This document shows, one piece after another, positions 8,335 through 16,866 of a stretch of 30,236 nucleotides of DNA. The notes beneath the pieces are model-generated. The model worked only from the letters and a program-made list of their open reading frames with translations, did no database searches and was not told the origin of the DNA. Position numbers and translations under genes: made by a program. This DNA comes from SIG440 sp045592585 (GTDB taxonomy: Bacteria > Bacillota > Clostridia > Monoglobales > Monoglobaceae): the NCBI GenBank assembly GCA_045592585.1, contig JAZNVB010000073.1, positions 1-30,236 of the forward strand. Reading direction: 5' to 3'. Within the stretch, counting starts at the first letter, position 1. Each line of letters opens with the position of its first letter.

Positions 8335-8931
8335 ATGGTTGCAGATATTGTAGTTATAGGTATAGTTGCTGTTTGTATTTTGCGTGGATACAAGTCGGGA
8401 TTTTTAAAGTCGTTGATAAACATTGCGGCATACATTGTATCAATTGTCCTTTCGTTTTTGCTTCATCCAATGCTTTCGGAAATTTTGATAAAAACGCCAC
8501 TTTATACTTTTTTTGTTCAGAAAATCGAAGAGAATTATCCAAAGGCTATAGCTCTGCAGGGCGGGACGTTCCTTGATAAATATCTCGAAACTGCAGAGGG
8601 CGCTGTTTCCGAAGCGATTGCAGGTCTTTTGGTAAGTATTGTTTCATTTGTTCTTATTGTGATTATATGCAAGATTTTGATTAGCTTGATAGCAAAAGTC
8701 CTTAATGTATTTACCCGTTTGCCTGTGCTTAAACAGTTTAACAGTCTGGGTGGTGCAGTTGCCGGCGGTGTAATCGGAATTTTGTTGGTTTATGTTGTGA
8801 TGGCGTTGGTAGTTGCTTTTGCACCTGCCGAGAATTTTGACAAGGTTACAAATGAAATACATAAGTCTGTTTTTGCAAAAGAAATATATAATAACAACAT
8901 AATATTGGAATTTATTAGCGGGGAGGAATAG
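8335..8931 (+). CDS. CvpA family membrane protein
   Basis: Small integral membrane protein of the CvpA (colicin V production) family, whose biochemical role is unsettled. It has 198 aa with about four hydrophobic helices: residues 2-17, 25-42, 96-122 and 137-162. The family signature is visible at the N-terminus (VVIGIVAVCILRGYKSGFLKS) and in the helix pair around KVLNVFTRLPVLKQFNSLGG. GGAGGAATAG lies just before ATG 8335. The stop is directly followed by the GTG start of rho, whose binding site GGGAGG (8921-8926) is within this gene, so its translation is probably coupled with rho. Confidence 0.88.
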   Translation: MVADIVVIGIVAVCILRGYKSGFLKSLINIAAYIVSIVLSFLLHPMLSEILIKTPLYTFFVQKIEENYPKAIALQGGTFLDKYLETAEGAVSEAIAGLLVSIVSFVLIVIICKILISLIAKVLNVFTRLPVLKQFNSLGGAVAGGVIGILLVYVVMALVVAFAPAENFDKVTNEIHKSVFAKEIYNNNIILEFISGEE

Positions 8932-8932
8932 T

Positions 8933-10249
8933 GTGACGGTAAGCGAGTTACAGAATCTTAAACTGAAGGAACTGCAGGAGCTTGCAAAGGAAAAAGGAAT
9001 AAAAAACATTTCCAAGCTGAAAAAGGATGAACTTATAAATCTGCTGACAACCGAAGCAGATAATGAGAAAACCTCAAATGCAAACAAATCAGCAGAGGTA
9101 AATGATGGAATCGAATACTCTGACCCTGTTCGCAGAACAAATCTGATGAGTGGCGTTTTAGAGGTTATGGCAGATGGTTACGGCTTTTTACGGTCGGACA
9201 ACTATCAGTCGGGCGAAAATGATGTATATGTTTCGCAAAACCAGATACGCAGATTCAACCTTAAAACAGGCGACTATATTGTGGGCAACACTCGTATGCA
9301 GCACGAGGGTGAACGTTATCAGGCACTTTTGTATGTTCAGACGGTAAACGGCGACAAGGTTGACGTTTCAATCAGGCGCAAGGCTTTTGATGATTTAACT
9401 CCCGTATATCCTGATGAACGCCTTAAGCTTGAAAGGGGCAGATGCGATTTTGCAATGCGCATGATTGACCTGATTTCGCCAATAGGCAAAGGCCAGCGCG
9501 GAATAATTGTTGCACCGCCAAAAGCGGGCAAGACAACACTCTTAAAGTCGATTGCCAACAGCATAACCGAAAATAATCCCGATGTGCACCTGATTGTACT
9601 TCTTATTGATGAACGTCCCGAAGAGGTTACTGATATGCAACGTAGTATCAAGGGCGACGTTATTTTTTCCACATTTGATGAGGAACCGTCAAACCATACA
9701 AAGGTAGCTGAGATTGTTCTTGAACGTGCAAAAAGGCTTGTGGAGCATAAAAAGGATGTTGTGATTTTGCTCGACAGTATTACAAGGCTTGCCCGTGCAT
9801 ACAATCTTACCGTTATGCCCTCTGGCCGAACCCTTTCGGGCGGTCTTGACCCCGGTGCCCTGTACAAGCCCAAGCGGTTTTTCGGGGCGGCAAGAAATGT
9901 GGAGGAGGGCGGCAGCCTGACAATTCTTGCAACAGCTCTTATTGAAACGGGTAGCCGTATGGATGATGTGATTTTTGAAGAATTTAAAGGTACCGGCAAT
10001 ATGGAAGTTCATCTTGACCGCAGACTTCAGGAAAAACGTGTTTTCCCTGCAATAGAAATTTCAAAATCCGGCACCAGAAAGGAAGAACTTCTGCTTGACC
10101 AGGCAGAACTTGAGGCAATTTGGAGCATTCGCAAAGCCTTTAGCGCGCGTAATCCCATAGAGGTTACCGAAACAATAATCGGACAGCTTTTAAAGACTGA
10201 AAACAACCGGGAATTTATAGCATCTGCAGGGAAAATTCTTGAGGATTAA
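8933..10249 (+). CDS. rho: Transcription termination factor Rho
   Basis: Hexameric RNA helicase that ends transcription at Rho-dependent sites. Domains in order: a Rho N-terminal SAP-like helical domain (residues 4-40, LKLKELQELAKEKGIKNI), a short charged linker (41-65), a cold-shock-like RNA-binding domain (about 70-145, MADGYGFLRSDNYQSGENDV), and a RecA-type ATPase with Walker A APPKAGKTT at 194-202, Walker B VVILLDSITRLARAYN, and the Q/R-loop region (SGRTLSGGLDPGALYKPKRF, then ETGSRMDDVI). Full length at 438 aa. The GTG start is fixed by GGGAGG six bases upstream. I see no intrinsic terminator directly after the stop. It is the last gene before a new promoter. Confidence 0.97.
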   Translation: MTVSELQNLKLKELQELAKEKGIKNISKLKKDELINLLTTEADNEKTSNANKSAEVNDGIEYSDPVRRTNLMSGVLEVMADGYGFLRSDNYQSGENDVYVSQNQIRRFNLKTGDYIVGNTRMQHEGERYQALLYVQTVNGDKVDVSIRRKAFDDLTPVYPDERLKLERGRCDFAMRMIDLISPIGKGQRGIIVAPPKAGKTTLLKSIANSITENNPDVHLIVLLIDERPEEVTDMQRSIKGDVIFSTFDEEPSNHTKVAEIVLERAKRLVEHKKDVVILLDSITRLARAYNLTVMPSGRTLSGGLDPGALYKPKRFFGAARNVEEGGSLTILATALIETGSRMDDVIFEEFKGTGNMEVHLDRRLQEKRVFPAIEISKSGTRKEELLLDQAELEAIWSIRKAFSARNPIEVTETIIGQLLKTENNREFIASAGKILED

Positions 10250-10313
10250 CGGGCGGTTGTGGAAACATACAATAAAACCTAAAAAAGATTGCGAAAATTT
10301 TAACAAAAAACAC

Positions 10314-10342
10314 TTGATAATTTTTCCTAAATAGGGTAAAAT
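10314..10342 (+). promoter_or_regulatory. Sigma-A type promoter for pgk-tpiA-gpmI
   Basis: TTGATA at 10314-10319 (5 of 6), a 17-base spacer, then TAAAAT at 10337-10342 (5 of 6). Transcription would start near 10349, about 47 bases before the pgk ATG. The flanking sequence is very A/T rich, which fits a strong glycolytic promoter. Confidence 0.8.
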
Positions 10343-10395
10343 ATATCTTGCGAAACTAATTAACAATTAAAGATAAATTTATGGAGGGTTCAGAA

Positions 10396-11586
10396 ATGAA
10401 TAAAAAAACAGTTGATGATATTTGCCCAAAGGGTAAAAGAGTTCTTGTTCGTTGCGACTTTAATGTTCCCATTAAAGAAGGCAAGATTACAGACGAAACA
10501 CGTATTGTAGGTGCGCTTCCTACAATCAAAAAGCTTATTGCAGATGGTGCAAAGGTTATCCTTTGCTCACATATGGGCAAACCCAAGGGCGAACCCAAGC
10601 CTGAGCTTTCACTTGCTCCTGTTGCTGCACGTCTTTCAGAGCTTCTTGGCAAGGAAGTTGTATTTGCAGCAGATAACAATGTTGTTGGTGACAATGCAAA
10701 GGCTGCAGTAGCTGCTATGGGCGATGGCGATGTGGTTCTTCTTGAAAATACAAGATACAGAGCAGAAGAAACAAAGAATGTTGAAGAATTCAGCAAAGAG
10801 CTTGCAAGCCTTTGTGATGTATTTGTAAACGATGCATTTGGTACAGCACACCGTGCTCACTGTTCAAATGTTGGTGTTACAGAATTTGTTGACACAGCAG
10901 TTGGCGGTTATCTTATTAACAAGGAAATCGAATATCTGGGCAATGCAGTTAACAATCCTGTAAGACCGCTTGTTGCTGTTTTGGGCGGTTCTAAGGTTTC
11001 ATCAAAGATTTCTGTTATCAACAATCTTTTAGAAAAGGTTGATACACTTATCATTGGTGGTGGTATGGCATATACCTTTATGAAGGCTCTTGGTGAAGAG
11101 GTTGGTGACTCGCTTCTTGAGGCTGACTATCTTGACTACGCAAAGGAAATGATGGAAAAGGCAGAGGCTAAGGGTGTTAAGCTTCTTATCCCTGTTGACA
11201 CCGTTGTTGCAAAAGCATTTGACAACGATGCAGAAAAGAAGACTGTTGGCCGTGGCGAAATCGAAGCTGGCTGGCAGGGTCTTGACATTGGCGAAAAGAC
11301 AATTGCTCTTTATAAGGATGCTTTAAAAGACGCAAAGACTGTTGTATGGAACGGTCCTATGGGCGTGTTTGAAATGCCTAACTTTGCAAAGGGTACAAAT
11401 GCAATTGCCGAAATGCTTGCTGACCTTGATGCTACAACAATCATTGGCGGCGGCGATAGTGTTGCGGCTGTTAATCAGGCAGGTCTTGGCGACAAGATGA
11501 GCCACATTTCAACAGGCGGTGGTGCATCACTTGAGTTCTTAGAAGGCAAAGACCTTCCCGGTGTTGTTGCAATCAACGATAAATAA
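10396..11586 (+). CDS. pgk: Phosphoglycerate kinase
   Basis: Interconverts 1,3-bisphosphoglycerate plus ADP with 3-phosphoglycerate plus ATP in glycolysis. The N-terminal substrate domain shows VLVRCDFNVPIKEGKITDET (residues 17-36, Asp21 and Asn23 bind 3-PG), HMGKPKG and the RAHCSNVGV region. The C-terminal nucleotide domain shows LGGSKVSSKI, IIGGGMAYTFMKALG, VVWNGPMGVFE and GGGDSVAAV. The 396-aa length matches the family. I placed the start at ATG 10396 because GGAGGG at 10383-10388 serves it; an ATG at 10381 would lie on top of that site. tpiA follows after 27 bases. The usual upstream partner gap is not here. Confidence 0.97.
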   Translation: MNKKTVDDICPKGKRVLVRCDFNVPIKEGKITDETRIVGALPTIKKLIADGAKVILCSHMGKPKGEPKPELSLAPVAARLSELLGKEVVFAADNNVVGDNAKAAVAAMGDGDVVLLENTRYRAEETKNVEEFSKELASLCDVFVNDAFGTAHRAHCSNVGVTEFVDTAVGGYLINKEIEYLGNAVNNPVRPLVAVLGGSKVSSKISVINNLLEKVDTLIIGGGMAYTFMKALGEEVGDSLLEADYLDYAKEMMEKAEAKGVKLLIPVDTVVAKAFDNDAEKKTVGRGEIEAGWQGLDIGEKTIALYKDALKDAKTVVWNGPMGVFEMPNFAKGTNAIAEMLADLDATTIIGGGDSVAAVNQAGLGDKMSHISTGGGASLEFLEGKDLPGVVAINDK

Positions 11587-11613
11587 GATTTTATACAAAG
11601 GAGAATTGTTAAA

Positions 11614-12366
11614 ATGGGTAAGTATATTATTGCCGGCAACTGGAAAATGAACAAGTTGCCCAGTGAAACATATGATTTTGTAAAGGAAGTTGCTGCTGCA
11701 ACAGAAGGCGCAAAGTGCGAAGTTGTTTGCTGCACACCTTATGTTTGTCTTGCAGAAGCTATCCGTGCGGCTAAAGACACACACGTTAAAATCGGTGCTG
11801 AAAACCTTCATTTTGAAGATAAGGGTGCATTCACAGGCGAAGTAAGCGCAGATATGCTCTGCGACCTTGGTATTGACTATGTTATCATCGGTCACTCTGA
11901 AAGAAGACAGTACTTTGCTGAAACCGACGAAACAGTTAACCTCAAAACAAAGAAGGCTTTGGAAAAGGGTCTTATCCCCATTGTTTGCGTTGGTGAAAGC
12001 CTTGAAGAAAGAGAAGCAGGCATCACAATGGACCTTATTGCAATTCAGGTTAAAAAGGCTTTTGCAGGCATTGAAGCAGAAGATGCTAAAAAAGTTGTTA
12101 TTGCATACGAGCCTATCTGGGCAATCGGTACAGGCAAAACTGCAACTGCCGAACAGGCTCAGGAAGTTTGCGAAGGTATCAGAAAGATTTTTGCAGAGCT
12201 TTACTGCGATAAGTGTGCTCAAGAGGTTACAATTCAGTACGGCGGCAGTATGAATGCAGGCAATGCGGCTGAACTTCTTGCAAAGAACGATATTGATGGT
12301 GGTCTTATCGGCGGCGCAAGCCTTAAGAGTGCTGATTTTGCTGTAATTGTAAAGGCAGCACAGTAA
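11614..12366 (+). CDS. tpiA: Triosephosphate isomerase
   Basis: Interconverts dihydroxyacetone phosphate and glyceraldehyde 3-phosphate; TIM-barrel homodimer in the cytoplasm. Catalytic residues are all present: Asn9 and Lys11 in GNWKMN, His94 in IIGHSERRQYF, and Glu166 in VVIAYEPIWAIGTGK. The phosphate-binding loops are QYGGSMNAGNAAEL and DGGLIGGASL. At 250 aa it is full length. AAAGGAGAA at 11597-11605 precedes the ATG. A hairpin stands between this gene and gpmI, so the third gene may be made at a lower level. Confidence 0.97.
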   Translation: MGKYIIAGNWKMNKLPSETYDFVKEVAAATEGAKCEVVCCTPYVCLAEAIRAAKDTHVKIGAENLHFEDKGAFTGEVSADMLCDLGIDYVIIGHSERRQYFAETDETVNLKTKKALEKGLIPIVCVGESLEEREAGITMDLIAIQVKKAFAGIEAEDAKKVVIAYEPIWAIGTGKTATAEQAQEVCEGIRKIFAELYCDKCAQEVTIQYGGSMNAGNAAELLAKNDIDGGLIGGASLKSADFAVIVKAAQ

Positions 12367-12383
12367 TTTTTTAATAAAAGGAT

Positions 12384-12407
12384 AAGGGCGAAGGAAATTT
12401 CGCCCTT
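12384..12407 (+). terminator. Hairpin between tpiA and gpmI (partial terminator or processing stem)
   Basis: A perfect 9-bp stem (AAGGGCGAA at 12384-12392 with TTCGCCCTT at 12399-12407) with a 6-base loop, followed by GTTTTAAG. The T-run is short, so it may only partly terminate, or may protect the pgk-tpiA message end. No clear new promoter is visible before gpmI, which argues that some readthrough feeds gpmI. Confidence 0.65.
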
Positions 12408-12444
12408 GTTTTAAGTTAATCATGTCTAAAGAAAGGAAAAAATA

Positions 12445-13980
12445 ATGAGTAAAAAACCTTATGCACTTATTATAATGGACGGTTATGGCGTTAACGAACG
12501 TCACGAGGGGAATGCAATTTATGCGGCTAAAACTCCCAATATGGATAAGTATATGGCAGAGTGCCCAAACACAATCATTCATGCATCGGGTATGGATGTT
12601 GGTCTTCCTGACGGACAGATGGGTAACTCAGAGGTTGGTCACACAAATATCGGCGCAGGCCGCATTGTTTATCAGGAGCTGACCAGAATTACCAAATCAA
12701 TTGAAGACGGCGACTTTTTTGAAAACGAGGTTTTAATGGGCGCAGTAGAAAACTGCAAAAAGAATAACTCTGCCCTTCACTTTATGGGTCTTTTATCAGA
12801 CGGCGGTGTTCACAGCCATATCAACCATCTTTACGGACTTCTTGAAATGGCAAAGAAAAACGGTCTTGACAAGGTTTATGTTCACTGCTTTATGGATGGC
12901 CGTGACGTATCGCCTACATCCGGTGCCGACTTTACTGATGCCCTTGTTGCAAAAATGAGAGCTTTGGGCACAGGTAAAATTGCAACCGTTATGGGCAGAT
13001 ACTATGCAATGGACCGTGACAACCGTTGGGAACGTGTTTCCGAGGCGTACAAAGCGATGGTATACGGCGAAGGCAAAAAGGACACATCTGCAGTTAACGC
13101 AATCAAGAAGTCTTACAACGAAAACGTAACAGATGAATTTGTTGTTCCCACAGTAATTACCGATGATAAAGGTGATGCATTGGGTAAGATTTCGGCAAAC
13201 GATTCGGTTGTGTTCTTTAACTTCCGTCCCGACAGAGCAAGAGAAATCTCAAGAACAATTGTTGATAAAGAGTTTAGCGGCTTTGAACGTGAATTCTTTA
13301 ACACATACTTTGTGTGTATGACTCAGTATGATGCATCAATGCCCAATGTTCAGGTTGCGTTCAAGCCACAGAGCCTTGTTAATACTTTTGGCGAGTATAT
13401 CAGCAAAAAGGGTCTTCGTCAGCTTAGAATTGCCGAAACCGAGAAGTATGCACACGTTACATTCTTCTTTAACGGCGGCGTTGAATCGGTTTACGACGGC
13501 GAGGACAGAGCCCTTATCAATTCTCCCAAGGTTGCAACCTATGACCTTCAGCCTGAAATGAGTGCCCCCGAGGTTTGTGACGAGGTTGTAAAGAGAATTG
13601 AAAGCGGCGAATATGACGTGATTGTTCTTAACTATGCAAACTGTGATATGGTAGGCCACACAGGAATTTTTGATGCGGCTGTTAAAGCTGTTGAAACTGT
13701 TGACACCTGCCTTGGCAAAACGGTTGATGCAATAGTTAAAATGGGCGGCACAGCACTTATCACAGCCGACCACGGCAATGCCGACCAAATGGTTGACTAT
13801 GCTACAAATGATGTATTTACAGCCCACACAACAAATGTTGTTCCTCTTGTTATGATTGGCGGCGAGGAGGGCGCAAAGCTTAAAGTCGGCAGACTTGCAG
13901 ACCTTGCTCCCACAATGCTTGACCTTATGGGACTGGAAAAGCCTGATGAAATGACAGGTGAAAGTCTTATTGTAAGATAA
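12445..13980 (+). CDS. gpmI: 2,3-bisphosphoglycerate-independent phosphoglycerate mutase
   Basis: Mn-dependent interconversion of 3- and 2-phosphoglycerate. Alkaline-phosphatase-superfamily enzyme with the nucleophile Ser62 in GQMGNSEVGHTNIGAGR and the metal ligand Asp12 in IIMDGYGVN. Further conserved stretches are DGGVHSHINHLYGLL, CFMDGRDVSPTSG, GRYYAMDRDNRWERV, FFNFRPDRAREISR, EKYAHVTFFFNGG, LNYANCDMVGHTG and ITADHGNADQM. The C-terminus ends in the typical LADLAPTMLDLMGLEKP region. Its 511 aa length is standard. GAAAGGAAA precedes the ATG. It is the third gene of the glycolytic unit; eno does not follow. Confidence 0.97.
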   Translation: MSKKPYALIIMDGYGVNERHEGNAIYAAKTPNMDKYMAECPNTIIHASGMDVGLPDGQMGNSEVGHTNIGAGRIVYQELTRITKSIEDGDFFENEVLMGAVENCKKNNSALHFMGLLSDGGVHSHINHLYGLLEMAKKNGLDKVYVHCFMDGRDVSPTSGADFTDALVAKMRALGTGKIATVMGRYYAMDRDNRWERVSEAYKAMVYGEGKKDTSAVNAIKKSYNENVTDEFVVPTVITDDKGDALGKISANDSVVFFNFRPDRAREISRTIVDKEFSGFEREFFNTYFVCMTQYDASMPNVQVAFKPQSLVNTFGEYISKKGLRQLRIAETEKYAHVTFFFNGGVESVYDGEDRALINSPKVATYDLQPEMSAPEVCDEVVKRIESGEYDVIVLNYANCDMVGHTGIFDAAVKAVETVDTCLGKTVDAIVKMGGTALITADHGNADQMVDYATNDVFTAHTTNVVPLVMIGGEEGAKLKVGRLADLAPTMLDLMGLEKPDEMTGESLIVR

Positions 13981-14009
13981 ATGACCTCTCATTGAGATAA
14001 ACTAATATT

Positions 14010-14042
14010 GAACGGTACATTTCTGTACCGTTCTTTTTCTTT
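14010..14042 (+). terminator. Intrinsic terminator after gpmI
   Basis: A perfect 9-bp stem (GAACGGTAC at 14010-14018 with GTACCGTTC at 14025-14033), a 6-base loop, then TTTTTCTTT. This is a textbook Rho-independent terminator 29 bases after the gpmI stop and closes the glycolytic unit. Confidence 0.92.
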
Positions 14043-14099
14043 ATAGGAATTTTTCGCCATCAATCAGGATAAAATGAATAAAGGAGAGGTGTTTGATTT

Positions 14100-15716
14100 A
14101 TGACGAAAAAGAAATTGTTTTACAACGGTCAGATAATAACCGTAAATAATAATAATGACATTGCCGAGGCAATTTTGATTGAGGACGACAGAATTTCCTG
14201 CGTTGGTAAAACTGTGGAGGCTTTGCGTCTTGCCGATAAATACACCGAATGGATAGATTTAAAGGGCTGTGCTGTGCTTCCGGGGTTTATCGACTGTCAT
14301 ATCCATATGGCGGTGGCAGGTGCAAAAATAACTAATCAGGTTGATGTATCAAAAAAAGCGGGGGTTACAACAGTGGCCAGCTTGCTTGACAAAATCAAAG
14401 AGGCGGTATCGGGCGTTAATAAGGGCGAGTGGATAATCGGTAGCAGTTACAGCAACGAAGGTCTTGATGAAAAACGACATATCACCAAAACAGAGCTTGA
14501 TATAGCTGCCCCTGACAACCCTGTGCTTATAATTCATACAAGTGGTCATATGAGTGTAGCAAACAGTCGTGCTCTTGAAAGCTCAAATATGGATTTATCC
14601 ATAGAAGGTGTGATAAGGGATAATGACGGCAACCCTGCAGGACTTCTTCAGGAAACGGCTCACTTTGTTATGCTGGAAAAATCTCCCGTTCTGCCAACCG
14701 ATGAGGAACTTATTTCGGGAATTGAAAAGTTTTGCCAAAAACTTGCCGCAAGGGGAATAACCTCTGTTCACGATGCAGGTGGCTTTGGCACAGCAACCTT
14801 CCGTACTCTTCAGCAGGCTGCAGATAAGGGGGTGCTTACCTGCCGCACCTATCCAATGCTTTGGACATTGTTTGGTAAACAGGCGCAGATTGATACGGCA
14901 AAAAATGCATTAAAAGGCGGTTTTTACACCAGTATGGGTAATGATTTGCTTAAGATTGGACCGTTAAAGCTGATGGTTGACGGCTCGGCTGTGGGTGGCA
15001 CTTGTGCAACAATAAAACCGCTTGTTCATCTTGATGCTGCAACAGAGCCAGCCTTTACTCAGCAGGAGCTTGATGAAGTATTTATCGAAGGTCACAGAAG
15101 GGGATTTCAGCTAACAGCCCACGCCGTTGGTGATAAAGCGATTGAGATGGTGCTTAACTCGTACGAAAAGGCAATGTCACTTTATCCCCGACGTGACCCG
15201 CGCCACAGGATTGAGCATTGTTTTTTGTGCACACCCCAATTGGTTAAGCGAATAAAGGCTCTTGGGGTAATTCCCATTCCCAATCCGGGTTTTTTGTCGG
15301 TGTGGGGCGGTGTTTTTGACAAATATTATGGTGACAGAATCGAAAATGTAATTCCACTGAAATCCTTCAGGGATAATGGGATAATCACACCCTTCGGTTC
15401 TGATGCTATGGTGATAGAGGAATATGAGCCACTTTTTGGCATAGCCGCAGCAATGGAGAGAAAAGATTTAAAGTCGGGCAAGTATATCAATAAGGATCAG
15501 ATAATAGACCTGATGCACGCAATAAGGTGTTACACTTATTTTGGTGCATATGCATCATTTGAGGAGATGGAAAAGGGCAGTCTTGCCGCGGGAAAACTTG
15601 CGGATATGGTGGTTCTTTCGGGCTCTGTTCTGGGAAAGTCACCCCAAGAAATAAGAGAACTTAAAGTAAAGGAAACCTATCTTGGGGGAAAACGTATTTT
15701 TTCTGCAAAAAAATAA
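14100..15716 (+). CDS. Amidohydrolase family protein, YtcJ-like
   Basis: Predicted metal-dependent hydrolase of the amidohydrolase_3 (YtcJ/N-substituted formamide deformylase-like) group; the substrate is unknown. The N- and C-terminal strands form the small beta-sandwich typical of the family (ILIEDDRISCVGKT; AAGKLADMVVLS). The barrel carries the metal-site residues: His67 and His69 in GFIDCHIHM, His341 in TAHAVGDKA, His373 in HRIEHCFL and Asp435 in FGSDAMV. The KLMVDGSAVGGT strand is also family-typical. Full length at 538 aa. The start is ATG 14100 with AAGGAGAGG at 14081-14089. It is flanked by the gpmI terminator and by the yybS promoter, so it is probably monocistronic. No signal peptide, so it is cytoplasmic. 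Confidence 0.9.
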   Translation: MTKKKLFYNGQIITVNNNNDIAEAILIEDDRISCVGKTVEALRLADKYTEWIDLKGCAVLPGFIDCHIHMAVAGAKITNQVDVSKKAGVTTVASLLDKIKEAVSGVNKGEWIIGSSYSNEGLDEKRHITKTELDIAAPDNPVLIIHTSGHMSVANSRALESSNMDLSIEGVIRDNDGNPAGLLQETAHFVMLEKSPVLPTDEELISGIEKFCQKLAARGITSVHDAGGFGTATFRTLQQAADKGVLTCRTYPMLWTLFGKQAQIDTAKNALKGGFYTSMGNDLLKIGPLKLMVDGSAVGGTCATIKPLVHLDAATEPAFTQQELDEVFIEGHRRGFQLTAHAVGDKAIEMVLNSYEKAMSLYPRRDPRHRIEHCFLCTPQLVKRIKALGVIPIPNPGFLSVWGGVFDKYYGDRIENVIPLKSFRDNGIITPFGSDAMVIEEYEPLFGIAAAMERKDLKSGKYINKDQIIDLMHAIRCYTYFGAYASFEEMEKGSLAAGKLADMVVLSGSVLGKSPQEIRELKVKETYLGGKRIFSAKK

Positions 15717-15746
15717 TATAATTGTGAAATTTTTACGCACAAACTG

Positions 15747-15775
15747 TTGAAAAAAACATAAATGTTTGGTATAAT
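15747..15775 (+). promoter_or_regulatory. Extended -10 sigma-A promoter upstream of yybS-gdpP-rplI-dnaB
   Basis: TTGAAA at 15747-15752 (4 of 6), a 17-base spacer, then consensus TATAAT at 15770-15775, with TG at 15767-15768 giving an extended -10. Transcription would start near 15782, leaving an 80-base leader. The leader has a 9-bp stem with one G-U pair (GTGGTTATA at 15796-15804 with TATAACTAC at 15822-15830) of unknown meaning. It may serve the whole gene string up to 28578. Confidence 0.85.
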
Positions 15776-15860
15776 AACTTAGAATAATGTAAAATGTGGT
15801 TATAGTGTACTTTTTTAAAAATATAACTACTGTCTGGTTAAACATTAAAGGTGAAAATAA

Positions 15861-16847
15861 ATGAAAAACAACAATACAAAAGGACTCAGGGAAGGTGCAA
15901 TGATGGTTGCACTGACGGCTGTGCTTATTCTTGCCACAAGGTATGTGCCGTTTTTTGGAATAATCTGTACTTTTGCTTGCGGAATACCTCTTGCGGCACT
16001 TGCGGCCAGGAATGGTTTTAAGGTTACAATTCCGGCGATTATTGCAGTTTTTGGGGTAACAATACTGGTTGCAGGAGATTTTTTCACGGCACTTTCAATG
16101 GTGTTTATGTCGGTGCTGCCCGGTGGAGTTGCAGGATATATGCTGGGAAAGAAACATTCCTTTTTCACAGCGCTGTTTGCTGTTTGTGTAACGATTTGTC
16201 TTGGTTGGCTTGCGGAACTTCTGGTTATCGAATTGTTTCTGGCAGGTGGTATAGACCAAATGATTGCTCAGTCGCTAAACGGCTCAAGAGTAATTCTTGA
16301 TAATATGATACAAACGGTTACAGGTTCAGGAGTTCTTCCTGAAGGTGTTTCTGCAGATGAGTTTGCGGATATGCTTTTTGATGAAACAGAAAAGATTATC
16401 AGACTTTATATGCCGACCTTTGTAATTATTATGTCTATGATAGAGGGCTATATCACAATGAGGCTTTGCGGTTTTGTAATCAGCCGTGCAAAGCTGGCAC
16501 AGGTTGAGATTATTCCCTTTTCACGGATTAAGGCACCCAACAGCATGTGTACTGTCGCACTTATCAGCTATCTGGTTTTTATCTTTTCAGGAACAAGTAC
16601 TGTTTTTGGCTCGTTGCTTGCCAATCTGGTGTTTATAATGTATACAATTATCGGTGTGTGCGGATTTTCGGTTGTTGACTTTAAACTGAAGGAAAAAATA
16701 AAATCCGCCTGGGCAAGATCTGGTATATATTTTGCAATGTTTATTTTTGGCGGAGTGCTTATGGTTTATATAATTCTGGGATTGATTGTTGTTGGATTTC
16801 TGGATAGCAAAAGAGATTTCAGGAAGCTCGGTGTTGCCGGGGAATAG
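15861..16847 (+). CDS. YybS-like polytopic membrane protein (DUF2232)
   Basis: Predicted integral membrane protein of the YybS/DUF2232 family, with function not established. The 328-aa sequence has about eight hydrophobic helices, beginning with MVALTAVLILATRYVPFFG and including IPAIIAVFGVTILVAG, FTALFAVCVTICLGWLAELL, FVIIMSMIEGYITM, MCTVALISYLVFIFSG and a last pair near residues 280-310. The N-terminal REGAMMVALTAVL resembles substrate-binding (S component-like) membrane proteins, and some authors relate DUF2232 to that fold; this is background, not shown here. The position directly before gdpP, rplI and dnaB is the conserved Bacillus yybS-yybT-rplI-dnaC order and supports the call. Confidence 0.85.
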   Translation: MKNNNTKGLREGAMMVALTAVLILATRYVPFFGIICTFACGIPLAALAARNGFKVTIPAIIAVFGVTILVAGDFFTALSMVFMSVLPGGVAGYMLGKKHSFFTALFAVCVTICLGWLAELLVIELFLAGGIDQMIAQSLNGSRVILDNMIQTVTGSGVLPEGVSADEFADMLFDETEKIIRLYMPTFVIIMSMIEGYITMRLCGFVISRAKLAQVEIIPFSRIKAPNSMCTVALISYLVFIFSGTSTVFGSLLANLVFIMYTIIGVCGFSVVDFKLKEKIKSAWARSGIYFAMFIFGGVLMVYIILGLIVVGFLDSKRDFRKLGVAGE

Positions 16848-16866
16848 AACTTGGAGGTGACTTCAA

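Noticed and set aside
9337..9999. Open frame of 220 codons on the minus strand over rho
   Set aside because: Ser/Arg/Ile-rich shadow of the Rho ATPase domain, with no sensible start site or family resemblance.
11539..12582. Long open frame (347 codons) on the minus strand over tpiA
   Set aside because: It lies opposite tpiA, whose catalytic residues are intact, and its product is a Cys/Asn/Phe-rich low-complexity sequence with no family motif. It is a codon-bias shadow.
13336..13992. Open frame of 218 codons on the minus strand over the gpmI end
   Set aside because: It overlaps the gpmI terminator side, is rich in Cys/His/Asn typical of antisense shadows, and gpmI is clearly the real gene.
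14070..14075. TAAAAT -10-like box upstream of the amidohydrolase
   Set aside because: There is no -35-like sequence at 16-18 bases upstream. A promoter must exist nearby, but I cannot point to it with confidence.
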